From CAZEGI01 sp964512105 (GTDB taxonomy: Archaea > Altiarchaeota > Altiarchaeia > IMC4 > CAZEGI01), in contig CAZEGI010000002.1 in assembly GCA_964512105.1 (NCBI GenBank), positions 68,560 through 132,559 on the forward strand: a stretch of DNA of 64,000 nt, in the 5' to 3' direction. The translations under genes and the position numbers were made by a program. Positions 26,853-35,055 of this stretch are shown piece by piece; positions within the stretch are counted from its first letter, which is position 1; each line of letters opens with the position of its first letter. The notes below the pieces were generated by a model, which saw only the letters and a list, made by a program, of their open reading frames with translations, had not been told where the DNA came from and made no database searches.

Positions 26853-26875
26853 GGCTGCACAAGACAGCCGCCACC
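26850..26875 (-). promoter_or_regulatory. Conserved element between TATA box and start codon, copy A
   Basis: The 26 bases ending at the ATG of paralog A match the same position before paralog B at 24 of 26 sites, although the TATA-like sequences beyond them differ. The element contains GGCTG...CAGCC (5-bp stem, 7-base spacer). With a TATA-like AATAAATATT centred near 26880, transcription would start at or near the ATG, so the element is more likely an operator or initiator than a leader hairpin. Confidence 0.45.
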
Positions 26876-26912
26876 AATATTTATTAGATTTTGCGCCTTA
26901 AAAAACCAAAAC

Positions 26913-27791
26913 TCAGTTGTTTCTCAGTTCACCGATGCGGCACTCGATGAGGTCAACAACCCCCTTTTTCGTGACCTGGTCGTTAAACGGCAGGTCTCTC
27001 AGGCTCTCTGCAAGAATCTCGTCACCTATCGCATTATCGATCCACTCCGCGAAATCGTTTGTATTCTTGGTTCTCATGTGAAAGTCAACCGCCTTCTTCG
27101 GTGCTTTTTTCAATTCCTTTACGAGATGTTCCAGAGAACCAACTTCCGCATGTACTACATCGTGGTCTGATTTCAGAATGAATTTTTTGTCGTCATTCAC
27201 AGGCTTCAGGTAATCGTGGGTTTTCCTGACGGTCAGCACCATATCCTCATCAAGCGCATTAACAAAACCGCCGTCGTCGTTCGCATGCATTATCCCAACA
27301 TTCACCTTGTCCTGCCCCCCTAACTTGTCGGAAAATTCCGGACTCAGGTCATAGCTGAACGTTTCAACGGAGTTCGGTTCGATTGTCTTCACCGAATCAT
27401 CACCGCAAAGCAGTTCGTAATTTTTTGCAGAGCCCGCACCAGCCGGAAGCATTTCAATTTCGGCACCTTCCCCTTCTACGGGTTGGTCATCCGTGGGGCG
27501 GACCAACCTTATCGCCGGCTTTACGTCATACGAACTTTCAGCGTTGTTCTTCACGACCAGCTCTACCCTGCCTTCATCCTTTTTGTGGTAAACTCCGACA
27601 ATCTCAAGTGTTTTTTTGGATTTTTCCGCCTCTCTTAAAAGAAACACGGCAGCGGCGGAGAGTGTACCCAAAAGCAGTAGCACGTCATAATACCTGCTGG
27701 TAAGAACGTTCCTGACACCGGTTTCTGCACTCGCAAGCGTTGCAATATTCAAAACCGCTGGCAGCTCCATCAATCTATATCTGGTTTTCAT
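26913..27791 (-). CDS. Membrane protein, tandem paralog B (unknown function)
   Basis: 292 residues, paralogous to the next gene downstream. It begins MKTRYRLMELPAVLNIATLA and has one clear membrane helix (YDVLLLLGTLSAAAVFLL). The middle domain carries YELLCGDDSVKTIEPNSVETFSYD, aligned to paralog A, and the C-terminal motif TNDFAEWIDNAIGDEILAESL is preserved. The overall resemblance is moderate at protein level, but the upstream region is nearly identical. Function unknown; the shared layout suggests a membrane-anchored pair, possibly heteromeric. Confidence 0.6.
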   Translation of the reverse strand: MKTRYRLMELPAVLNIATLASAETGVRNVLTSRYYDVLLLLGTLSAAAVFLLREAEKSKKTLEIVGVYHKKDEGRVELVVKNNAESSYDVKPAIRLVRPTDDQPVEGEGAEIEMLPAGAGSAKNYELLCGDDSVKTIEPNSVETFSYDLSPEFSDKLGGQDKVNVGIMHANDDGGFVNALDEDMVLTVRKTHDYLKPVNDDKKFILKSDHDVVHAEVGSLEHLVKELKKAPKKAVDFHMRTKNTNDFAEWIDNAIGDEILAESLRDLPFNDQVTKKGVVDLIECRIGELRNN

Positions 27792-27814
27792 GGCCGCACA
27801 AAACAGCCGCCACC
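27789..27814 (-). promoter_or_regulatory. Conserved element between TATA box and start codon, copy B
   Basis: Counterpart of 26850-26875, 24 of 26 bases identical. The stem is retained as GGCTG with CGGCC, where the single change gives a G-T wobble. A TATA-like ATATATAAAT lies just upstream (about 27815-27824). Confidence 0.45.
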
Positions 27815-27930
27815 ATTTATATATTGAAAAATGGGTTTAAAAAGAAAAGAAATCGCTTTGCGGGTTAACCAAACTCCTCTAACCTCTTCTGCCCAACCTT
27901 TTTCCTTCTTTAGAAAAGAAAGAAAAACGT

Positions 27931-27960
27931 AATTTGGATGTCAAATTTTCCATCCAAATT
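27931..27960. terminator. Perfect 10-bp stem-loop in the psmB-side intergenic region
   Basis: AATTTGGATG (27931-27940) pairs with CATCCAAATT (27951-27960) across a 10-base loop. On the minus strand a T-rich tract (GTTTTTCTTTCTTTT) follows. It is one of three perfect stems within 108 bases downstream of the EndoQ gene. Confidence 0.45.
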
Positions 27961-27991
27961 TTTTAAGAGGGAGAAAAACGACCTCTTAAAA
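27961..27991. terminator. Perfect 10-bp stem-loop next to the previous one
   Basis: TTTTAAGAGG (27961-27970) pairs with CCTCTTAAAA (27982-27991) across an 11-base A-rich loop. It abuts the 27931-27960 stem with no intervening base. Confidence 0.45.
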
Positions 27992-28019
27992 TGATGAAAA
28001 AGAAAGAAACAAAACAAAA

Positions 28020-28038
28020 GAATTTGCTTTGCAAATTC
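28020..28038 (-). terminator. Stem-loop terminator after the EndoQ operon
   Basis: GAATTTGC (28020-28027) pairs perfectly with GCAAATTC (28031-28038) around a 3-base loop, beginning two bases past the EndoQ stop. On the minus strand it is followed by TTTTGTTTTGTTTCTTTC, matching the T-rich signals at which archaeal RNA polymerase terminates. Confidence 0.6.
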
Positions 28039-28040
28039 AA

Positions 28041-29273
28041 CTAAAACTCCCCCAGCGTCTTCTGTCCGTATCCCCAGTACCTGTCTTTTTCGGTTTTCAG
28101 CGTTGGCTTTCCGTACTGCCCGCCGCCTCCTGCAATGTACTCAATCTGACCGGTTCTAAACTTTTCAATGACGCGGCCGATTGCTGGGTCCACTGCCTTT
28201 ACGTCTTCGATGTCTGCATCCACGAGGACATTAATCTCGGTTACAAGGGATTCGACGAGCGATTCCCATTTTTCCCTGACTTTTTTCGTTTCCGTCCCGT
28301 GAATGCCAAGGGCAAGTGAAATAACTTCGGCCAGCGGGATTATGTGTATGTATTTCGGCCGGTTGTGCGGGTGGTGCGGTTTGTCCCAGGACGCAAGTTC
28401 GTTTATCCTGTCGTCAACGCCCTTCTTTATCGTTCCCTTGCACTCCGGACATCTCCAGGATACAGCTTTCGCGTCCTCTATCTTAAACTTCAGGTAGCAC
28501 CTGCTGCAGGCCGTGAGGTGGTACTTGCCCTCCCTGGGGTTTAAGCCAACATTCAGAATAAACCCCCGTCTGTCCCTGCCGGTTATCGCCTTTCTTATCT
28601 CATCAAAGCTCAGCTCACCAACGAGAATCCTGTTGAACTCCCTGCCGAGGCGGTTCGGCCAGGGCGAGTGCGCATCGGAGTTCGTCATGAAAGTGATTTC
28701 CTGCAGCTCATTTATCCTGTCCGCCATGTACGTGTCAGCGCTTAGTCCAAGTTCGAGAAATCGCACGTCCTTGACGTTTTTCCCGTAACATTCAGTGAGC
28801 GAATTGTATTCCTTGTATATGGCTGTCCATGGCGTAAAGGCGTGAGACGGTCCAATCATCCCGCCGACGGATTTTACATAATCAACGATTTCCTCGCCGT
28901 TCAGTTTCAGGTGCGGCCTGCCGTCGATTTTTATGTCCTCCGAATACCTTGCAAATATCTCGCTGAGGTCCTCGGCAGAACCGAGTGATGGGAAGATTAT
29001 GAGGTGGTGCACCCTCTTGCAGTCCTCAACCTCCGTCGTTATCAGAAAGTCCGTCTTCGAGTTCTTAACTTTATAAATCCCGCCCGTTTCCTCGTGGCAG
29101 TTTTCCCTGATGTGTGCAATCCACTTCGGGTTTAAAGAATCACCGGTCCCGACAATCTGCAATCCCTTAAGTTCGGCCTGCTTTGCAATCAACGGCAACT
29201 CCATGTTGCTTGAGCAGCCGCCAGAATACTTCGAGTGTATATGAAAATCAGCGTTGTATTCACGGAGGTCCAA
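28041..29273 (-). CDS. endoQ: Endonuclease Q (PHP-domain DNA repair endonuclease)
   Basis: 410 residues. The PHP domain begins DFHIHSKYSGGCS near 9 and has SHAFTPW near 143 and NSDAHSPWPNRLG near 195. A zinc-ribbon follows (CSRCYLKF and WRCPECKG, near 260-285), then a helical C-terminal region. This domain order matches EndoQ, which nicks DNA 5' of hypoxanthine, uracil, xanthine and abasic sites. The start is TTG, five bases after the stop of the PAC2 gene, so the two are cotranscribed; hairpins follow its stop. Confidence 0.88.
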   Translation of the reverse strand: MDLREYNADFHIHSKYSGGCSSNMELPLIAKQAELKGLQIVGTGDSLNPKWIAHIRENCHEETGGIYKVKNSKTDFLITTEVEDCKRVHHLIIFPSLGSAEDLSEIFARYSEDIKIDGRPHLKLNGEEIVDYVKSVGGMIGPSHAFTPWTAIYKEYNSLTECYGKNVKDVRFLELGLSADTYMADRINELQEITFMTNSDAHSPWPNRLGREFNRILVGELSFDEIRKAITGRDRRGFILNVGLNPREGKYHLTACSRCYLKFKIEDAKAVSWRCPECKGTIKKGVDDRINELASWDKPHHPHNRPKYIHIIPLAEVISLALGIHGTETKKVREKWESLVESLVTEINVLVDADIEDVKAVDPAIGRVIEKFRTGQIEYIAGGGGQYGKPTLKTEKDRYWGYGQKTLGEF

Positions 29274-29278
29274 CTTTC

Positions 29279-30046
29279 CTACCTTATATAACTCGGCGGT
29301 TCGTTCATGAACTCCTGTTCGCGCTCGAGCATTTTCTGTTGAGCGCTAACCATCTTTGTGATTTCGCCTATCTGCTTTTCCGTTTCTTTCGCCTTTTTAT
29401 CCAGCTTCGTCATGTCAATCTCTACGCCGAGTATCTTGGTGAGCACCCTCAAAACCGCTTCAGCGGATTTTGCATCGATTATCTGGCCGTGGGTTTCGCC
29501 CATAAGGCATGCGGCTTCAATGCCCTTCTGTATGCCGAGCCCGAGCAATAGTCCCGAAGCACCGAAAATGGCCCCGCTGCCCTGGAAGATCACTCCATAA
29601 CCCTTCAGTTCCTCGACCAGTTTCCTGCTTGTCGCAGCTCCGTAAACCTTTGGGGTTTGAGTTATGTTTCCGGTTCCGAGGCCGCCGAGCGTGAACATCC
29701 TTTTAACGCCATACTCCGTTGCGATACCTGCCATCGTCTCGGCAAGATGGTATTGTGAGTCTGGAGTTATCCCCTGGAAATCACCGGTCAGCAGTATCAG
29801 GTCGTTCTTCTTGCCGATCCAGTAGTGCAGTTCGTTGTTGACCAGCTTTACGGTTCCGTCTCTCTGGATGTTGACCTGCGGCGGGAAGAACGGTGAATAT
29901 ATTTCTACAAATTTTTCAGCCTTCAACTCGTCCGTGAGATGGTCACCTGCAAGCTTTCCGACCAGTCCTATCCCTGGCAGACCCTCGACAAGTATAGGGT
30001 TCTTGAGTTTCGGTTTTTTCAGTACCTTCACGACAACGTTGTCCAT
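29279..30046 (-). CDS. PAC2-family proteasome assembly chaperone (PbaA/PbaB-like)
   Basis: 255 residues. The N-terminal KNPILVEGLPGIGLVGKLAGDHL is the PAC2 family hallmark, followed by FFPPQVNI and LTGDFQG. The C-terminal 50 residues form a charged coiled coil ending PPSYIR. In archaea, PbaA/PbaB help assemble 20S rings or act as ring-binding factors; the C-terminal tail of some members docks in proteasome pockets. Its stop lies five bases before EndoQ, and its start 26 bases after the phosphohexomutase stop. Confidence 0.88.
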   Translation of the reverse strand: MDNVVVKVLKKPKLKNPILVEGLPGIGLVGKLAGDHLTDELKAEKFVEIYSPFFPPQVNIQRDGTVKLVNNELHYWIGKKNDLILLTGDFQGITPDSQYHLAETMAGIATEYGVKRMFTLGGLGTGNITQTPKVYGAATSRKLVEELKGYGVIFQGSGAIFGASGLLLGLGIQKGIEAACLMGETHGQIIDAKSAEAVLRVLTKILGVEIDMTKLDKKAKETEKQIGEITKMVSAQQKMLEREQEFMNEPPSYIR

Positions 30047-30072
30047 TCTGCATCATATATTCTGTTTATTAA

Positions 30073-31419
30073 TTAAAATTCAAGTTTCAGGAACGGGAAT
30101 TCCTTAAGAGCATCGGAAAACACCTTTTTTATCTCCTGCAACTTTTTTTCGCTTGTTGCCTCGAATCTCAGTATGAGCGCGGGTTCCGTGTTTGATGCCC
30201 GGACAAGACCCCAGCCGTCGCCGAATTCCACCCGGGCGCCGTCTATGCCTATGACATCATATTTCTTCTCGAACTTTTCTTTCATATTTTCCACGATCTT
30301 AAACTTTTCATCTTCCGGACAATGCACCCGTATTTCTGGAGTTGAGTAGTACTTCGGCAGTTCGTCAACTAGGGCCGAAAGCCGTTCACCCGAATTGGAA
30401 AGCAGCTTCGCAAGTCTCGCACTCGCGTATATGCCATCGTCATAACCGTAGTAATCATCCGCAAAGAAGAAGTGCCCTGACATCTCGCCCGCAAGCAGGG
30501 CATTTTCCTCCTGCATCTTTTTCTTTATGAACGAATGTCCCGTTCTGTAAATTATAGGAACGCCTCCGTGTTTTTTCACGTCCTCCATCAGGCCCTGGGA
30601 GCACTTTACCTCGCATATGATTTTTGCGCCGTGTTTTTTCTTCAAAATGTCCATCGAGAAAAAAATCATGAGCTGGTCACCCCGGACAATTCTGCCCGCA
30701 TCGTCCACAACACCCAGCCTGTCCGCATCGCCGTCGTATGCAATCCCAAAATCCGCATGTTCCTTCCGCACCGTTGCGATGAGTTCATCAAGGTTCCTGT
30801 CAACCGTCGGGTCTGGATGATGCTTCGGAAAATTCCCGTCCGGTTTACAGTTCAGCTCCACAACATCGCAGCCGACGTTTCTCAACAATCCGGGACTGAC
30901 AATTCCTCCGGTTCCATTGCCGGCATCAACCACGACCTTTATTTTTTTACTTAACTTGATTTTTTTAACAATAAAATTTACATAATCATCAATAACATTC
31001 TGCCGTTCAATTCTTCCCTCCCCCAGCTTAAACTTTCCCTTCTCAAAAATTTTCCTTATCTCTTGTATCTCATCACCAGCGAGGGTTTTTTTACCTTTGC
31101 ACAACTTGAAGCCGTTGTACTGCGGCGGGTTGTGCGAACCGGTAATCATGACGCCGCCATCGCGCTTGTAGTGGTATATCGAGAAATAGAGAAGCGGCGT
31201 GGGGACGGTGCCGATGTCAACAACATTAACCCCTGTTGACGCAATCCCTTCTGCAAGCGCCTTGAACAGCTCGTCGGAACTCAGCCGGTTGTCTCGCCCG
31301 ACTGCTACGGTTCCTTTGCCGAGGTAAGTCCCAAAGGCCTTGCCGATTTTTTCAGCAATCTCGGGAGTCAAATCCTGACCAAAAATTCCGCGAATATCGT
31401 AAGCACGGAAGATTGACAT
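30073..31419 (-). CDS. Phosphomannomutase/phosphoglucomutase
   Basis: About 448 residues of the alpha-D-phosphohexomutase family. It starts MSIFRAYDIRGIFGQ. The catalytic phosphoserine loop is MITGSHNPPQYNGFK near 93, the metal-binding loop DGDADRLG near 228, and the C-terminal phosphate-binding RASNTEPALILRFEA near 415. It interconverts hexose 6- and 1-phosphates, feeding the nucleotidyltransferase encoded just upstream. ATG at 31419 gives the family N-terminus and a five-base gap to that gene; a longer frame would overlap it. Confidence 0.93.
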   Translation of the reverse strand: MSIFRAYDIRGIFGQDLTPEIAEKIGKAFGTYLGKGTVAVGRDNRLSSDELFKALAEGIASTGVNVVDIGTVPTPLLYFSIYHYKRDGGVMITGSHNPPQYNGFKLCKGKKTLAGDEIQEIRKIFEKGKFKLGEGRIERQNVIDDYVNFIVKKIKLSKKIKVVVDAGNGTGGIVSPGLLRNVGCDVVELNCKPDGNFPKHHPDPTVDRNLDELIATVRKEHADFGIAYDGDADRLGVVDDAGRIVRGDQLMIFFSMDILKKKHGAKIICEVKCSQGLMEDVKKHGGVPIIYRTGHSFIKKKMQEENALLAGEMSGHFFFADDYYGYDDGIYASARLAKLLSNSGERLSALVDELPKYYSTPEIRVHCPEDEKFKIVENMKEKFEKKYDVIGIDGARVEFGDGWGLVRASNTEPALILRFEATSEKKLQEIKKVFSDALKEFPFLKLEF

Positions 31420-31424
31420 TTTGA

Positions 31425-32261
31425 TTAATGTACGCCCTTCCACGTCTTTATCGCCCTTTCATAGGCCTCGTAGGTTCCGGTGTCAAGCCACTGCCCGTCG
31501 AACGGGTAACCAAAAAGTTGGTTTTCCTTTGCCAGTTTCGGGAAGACGTCGGTTTCCATCATGGTCCTACCCTTAGGTATGTAATTCAGAACTTCCGGCT
31601 CAAGAAGGTAAACGCCGGCGTTTATCAGGTTTGAACTTTCCGTTCCTTTCCTTGGCTTTTCAATGAACTCGAGAATCTGCTCGCCACGCAGACGCGCAAC
31701 CCCAAAGCGTGACGGATCCTCGACCGCGGTCAGAGCTATCGTGCACAATCCGTGATTCTTGTAGTGGAATTCTATAAAATCGTCCAGGTCGATATCCATG
31801 AGAACATCGCCGTTCAGCATTAGAAAAGGCTCGTTCAGAAGGTTTTTTGCAAGGTTCAGCGGACCTGCGGTTCCCAGACCGTTATCCTCCTTTACATAGG
31901 TTATCTTTACCCCGAATTTAGAACCATTACCAAAGTATTCCTGTATCCTGTCGCCCAGATATCCAAGCGATATTATCACATCCCTAACGTCGTATTTCCT
32001 GAGCAGGTCTATTATGTGTTCGAGAAGAGGGCGACCCTGTACGGGAATCATAGGCTTCGGCATTTCATACGTGAATGGGCGCATCCGTGTTCCCTTTCCA
32101 CCCGCAAGTATGAAAGCCTTGGTTACTTTTTTGCTTAAAATCCTTGCCAGAATAATTTCAATCGCATGCGACCTGTTTCTGACCTTAATGCCGTCAATCA
32201 TCTCGTCAACGCGCTTCAGCATATCATCGCGGAGTGTTATAGTTATGCGCTCTCGGTTCAT
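31425..32261 (-). CDS. Sugar-phosphate nucleotidyltransferase with N-terminal ribbon-helix-helix domain
   Basis: 278 residues. Residues 1-48 look like a CopG/Arc-type ribbon-helix-helix (RITITLRDDMLKRVDEMID, then RNRSHAIEIILARILSKK). The rest is an NTP-transferase domain with AGGKGTRMRPFTYEMPKPM near 53, GTAGPL near 129 and LMLNGDVLMDID near 145. The enzyme part makes an NDP-sugar (GDP-mannose or dTDP/UDP-glucose type) from the hexose 1-phosphate of the adjacent mutase. It lacks the C-terminal left-handed helix domain. The DNA-binding-like domain suggests that the enzyme may also sense substrate and regulate transcription; that is inference. Confidence 0.85.
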   Translation of the reverse strand: MNRERITITLRDDMLKRVDEMIDGIKVRNRSHAIEIILARILSKKVTKAFILAGGKGTRMRPFTYEMPKPMIPVQGRPLLEHIIDLLRKYDVRDVIISLGYLGDRIQEYFGNGSKFGVKITYVKEDNGLGTAGPLNLAKNLLNEPFLMLNGDVLMDIDLDDFIEFHYKNHGLCTIALTAVEDPSRFGVARLRGEQILEFIEKPRKGTESSNLINAGVYLLEPEVLNYIPKGRTMMETDVFPKLAKENQLFGYPFDGQWLDTGTYEAYERAIKTWKGVH

Positions 32262-32274
32262 CTTATCAGGTAAT

Positions 32275-32297
32275 ACCTACTCATACAATTGGTAGGT
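32275..32297. promoter_or_regulatory. Inverted repeat between the RHH-nucleotidyltransferase and pit
   Basis: ACCTAC (32275-32280) is mirrored by GTAGGT (32292-32297) across 11 bases, 14 bases upstream of the nucleotidyltransferase ATG and in the divergent promoter region. It is a candidate operator for the RHH domain encoded next to it; no binding evidence. Confidence 0.4.
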
Positions 32298-32328
32298 TAA
32301 TTATTAAACTCACTATAAATATCTTAAA

Positions 32329-33558
32329 TTGGATCCAACGACCATCATTCTGCTGCTGGCTGGTCTTACGGGGTTCTATATGGCGTGGAACATCGGTGCG
32401 AACGACCTCGCTAACTCCATGGGGACTTCTGTCGGTAGTGGTGCCTTAACGATAAGAAGGGCAGTCCTTGTTGCCTCTGTGCTCACCATCGTAGGCGCAA
32501 TTTTGGTCGGGGGCCATGTCACGGAAACCGTATGCAGGGGGATAGTGGACATTGAAAGATTTTCCGGCAATCCGCATGTCATGATGATCGGTGCGTTGTC
32601 AGCGCTGATTGCTGCAGGGTTATGGGTCACGGTTTCAACCTACTACGGGTTGCCAATATCCACAACTCATTCCATAGTCGGTGCGATGATAGGGTTCGGC
32701 CTGATAACTGCGGGTTATTCCTCCGTAAACATGTCGAAAGTAATAACCATAGTCTCAAGCTGGGTTTTATCCCCAATATCTGGAGCAGTGGTCGCGTTCC
32801 TCGTTTTCATGGTCGTCAGGAAATTCGTCCTGAATTCGAAAAACCCTGCGGAATCTGCAGCCAGGTTTGTGCCTTTTTTTGTTTTTCTTGTTTTTGGGAT
32901 AATCTCAGTTGCGGTGTTCACAGACATTGTTAATCTTGGCATAAACCCTCACCTCATGGCTTTTGTTGTTGGAACAGTTGCTGCTCTGACAAGCTACATC
33001 CTGCTGAAAAAATACCTCTCCCATAAAAAACAAAAAAACTCCGCATCCTACGAATCAGTAGAACACATATTCAACTACGTCCAGATTCTTACCGCATGTT
33101 ACATGGCATTCGCGCACGGCGCAAACGACGTTGCCAATGCCATTGGTCCGGTGGCTACAATATTTTCGGTTGTAAAAACAGGTGTCATAAGCACGAAAAC
33201 AGAAGTTCCCCTCGGTCTTTTAACGTTTGGCGGCTTGGGCATAGCGATCGGAATGATGACGTGGGGCTACCGGGTGATGGCAACCATAGGCAGGAAGATA
33301 ACGGACATCACACCGACCCGCGGCTTTGCTGCCGAGTTCGGAACAGCAACCACGGTTCTTGTGTGCTCAAGGCTTGGCTTACCAATATCGACATCACACA
33401 CCATCGTCGGAGCTATCGTGGGTGTCGGGGCTGCTGGTGGTATGGAGGCCCTTGACCTCGGGGTTGTACGCAGGATAATCACGTCATGGCTTCTGACACT
33501 TCCGGTTTCGGCCATGCTCACAGTATTTATTTACCTGACTTTGGGTAATATCCTATAA
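32329..33558 (+). CDS. pit: PiT-family inorganic phosphate transporter
   Basis: 409 residues with the duplicated PiT signature: MAWNIGANDLANSMGTSVGS near 18 and FAHGANDVANAIGPV near 260, plus GLPISTTHSIVGA and GLPISTSHTIVGA in the two halves. About ten membrane helices. It imports phosphate with H+ or Na+. The start is a TTG at 32329 with no clear ribosome-binding site; a TATA-like taattattaaac near 32298-32309 would place the transcript start close to this codon, fitting a leaderless mRNA. It is followed after one base by a DUF47 partner. Confidence 0.94.
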   Translation: MDPTTIILLLAGLTGFYMAWNIGANDLANSMGTSVGSGALTIRRAVLVASVLTIVGAILVGGHVTETVCRGIVDIERFSGNPHVMMIGALSALIAAGLWVTVSTYYGLPISTTHSIVGAMIGFGLITAGYSSVNMSKVITIVSSWVLSPISGAVVAFLVFMVVRKFVLNSKNPAESAARFVPFFVFLVFGIISVAVFTDIVNLGINPHLMAFVVGTVAALTSYILLKKYLSHKKQKNSASYESVEHIFNYVQILTACYMAFAHGANDVANAIGPVATIFSVVKTGVISTKTEVPLGLLTFGGLGIAIGMMTWGYRVMATIGRKITDITPTRGFAAEFGTATTVLVCSRLGLPISTSHTIVGAIVGVGAAGGMEALDLGVVRRIITSWLLTLPVSAMLTVFIYLTLGNIL

Positions 33559-33559
33559 A

Positions 33560-34243
33560 ATGCCGTACATAAGGACAATAGCGGACCTGTTTGCAAAGTC
33601 GCCTTTCAAACCGCTGCACGAGCACACGCTCAAGGTGAAGGAATGCGTTGACGGGCTGAAACCAATGGTGGATGCATACCTTAAAGGCAACTTCAGGGAT
33701 GCGGAAAAACTCGCTGATGCGGTGATAAAGCTGGAGGCAGACGCGGACCAGATAAAGGTGAATATAAGGCAGAACCTGCCGCACGGTGTTTTCATGCCGA
33801 TTGAACGTTCGGACCTTCTTGTCTTTTTGCACGAGCAGGACGAGATAGCCGATCATGCCGAAGACGTGGCGCTTCTTCTGCAGCTCAGAAAAACGAAGGT
33901 TCCGGAGGAGTTGAAAGTAAACCTTATAAAATTCGTGGATACCGTTATCGGGGCTGTAGACAAGCTCGAAGTTGCATCCTCCGAGTTCAAAGACCTGATT
34001 GAAACCTCATTCGGAAAAAAAGAGCTCGATAACGCATGGAAGCTGCTTGAGGAGGTGAACCGCAAGGAGGGCGAGGCCGACCAGCTGAAGGTCGCGCTTA
34101 TGCGGAGGCTCTTCAAAATAGAGGACAGGTTTGATCCGGTCACGCTGTTCTACATGATGGAGCTGATAAACAGGACGGATGGCATTGCGAACCATGCGGA
34201 GGACGCGGCCGGAACCCTGAGGACGATGCTGGCGAGAAAGTAA
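33560..34243 (+). CDS. PhoU-like DUF47 protein, Pit accessory protein
   Basis: 227 residues, nearly all helical, of the TIGR00153/DUF47 type that usually accompanies PiT transporters. It has two similar helical halves with acidic metal-binding-like clusters (KLEADADQIK near 55, HEQDEIADHAEDVALLL near 93, and NRTDGIANHAEDAAGTL near 205). It probably regulates or assists the transporter. It starts one base after the pit stop. Its stop codon abuts the stop of the convergent MscS gene with no base between. Confidence 0.92.
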   Translation: MPYIRTIADLFAKSPFKPLHEHTLKVKECVDGLKPMVDAYLKGNFRDAEKLADAVIKLEADADQIKVNIRQNLPHGVFMPIERSDLLVFLHEQDEIADHAEDVALLLQLRKTKVPEELKVNLIKFVDTVIGAVDKLEVASSEFKDLIETSFGKKELDNAWKLLEEVNRKEGEADQLKVALMRRLFKIEDRFDPVTLFYMMELINRTDGIANHAEDAAGTLRTMLARK

Positions 34244-35029
34244 TCATGCGCTTATCCTGATGTCGTTTTTTATGAACTCCTCCACGATTTTTTCCTTCAA
34301 CCCGTCTGAAACCTTATCGTAATCATCCGCGTTCACCCATACGTAAAGTTCCAGATTTATGTTGCTCTTTATGTCTCTCAGCGTTATTGCAGGTTTCGGA
34401 TTTTGCAGAATCAGCTCATTCGCGTCGGTTATTTTTTTAATTGTTCCTATCACTTTTTTCAGGTCGGACTGATAGTTTACGACCAGCGGAATTTCGATGC
34501 GGCGTTTTTTGACGGTATAGTTCGTTATGGACTGTGACGTTATCATAGAATTCGGAACCCATACATCGAGACCATCGAACGTTCTTATTCTCGTTACCCT
34601 TAACTTTATGTCTCTGACGATACCTTCAACGCCAGCAACCCTCACTTGGTCGCCAACCCTAAAGTGCTTGTCAACTGCCAGCATAATCCCGGAAAGCATG
34701 TTCGACAAAACCTCCTTTGATGCATAACCTATGGCAAAACCAAGTATCGCACCGCCCGTCAGTAGCGGGTACAGAATCGGCGTTAAGTCAAAAATCACGA
34801 TAATCACTGTAAACGCGCATGCGTAAATGGCATATTTTGCAGCATTGCTCGTCAGCCTGAGCGAGTGTTCCGAGAGCGTTATCGCATCCAGATGGTCGTC
34901 CGCTTTTTTTATGATTCCTTTGATGTACCTTGCCAACAGATTCGCTATAATAAGAACAAAGACGCTTATTACTAACTTCCCAATAATCTCAATATTCGAC
35001 CTTACAAACTCGTTTATGAATGAATCCAC
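34244..35029 (-). CDS. MscS-family mechanosensitive ion channel
   Basis: 261 residues. Three membrane helices are followed by the pore helix and beta-domain signature GGAILGFAIGYASKEVLSNMLSGI (split over residues about 92-115), then FRVGDQVRVAGVEGIVRDI, RTFDGLDVWVPNSMI and the alpha/beta tail. It releases solutes during hypo-osmotic shock. The start is GTG at 35029, 27 bases from the divergent nth ATG. Confidence 0.93.
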   Translation of the reverse strand: MDSFINEFVRSNIEIIGKLVISVFVLIIANLLARYIKGIIKKADDHLDAITLSEHSLRLTSNAAKYAIYACAFTVIIVIFDLTPILYPLLTGGAILGFAIGYASKEVLSNMLSGIMLAVDKHFRVGDQVRVAGVEGIVRDIKLRVTRIRTFDGLDVWVPNSMITSQSITNYTVKKRRIEIPLVVNYQSDLKKVIGTIKKITDANELILQNPKPAITLRDIKSNINLELYVWVNADDYDKVSDGLKEKIVEEFIKNDIRISA

Positions 35030-35055
35030 GTTATCTCTTAGGATTGATTATTAAA

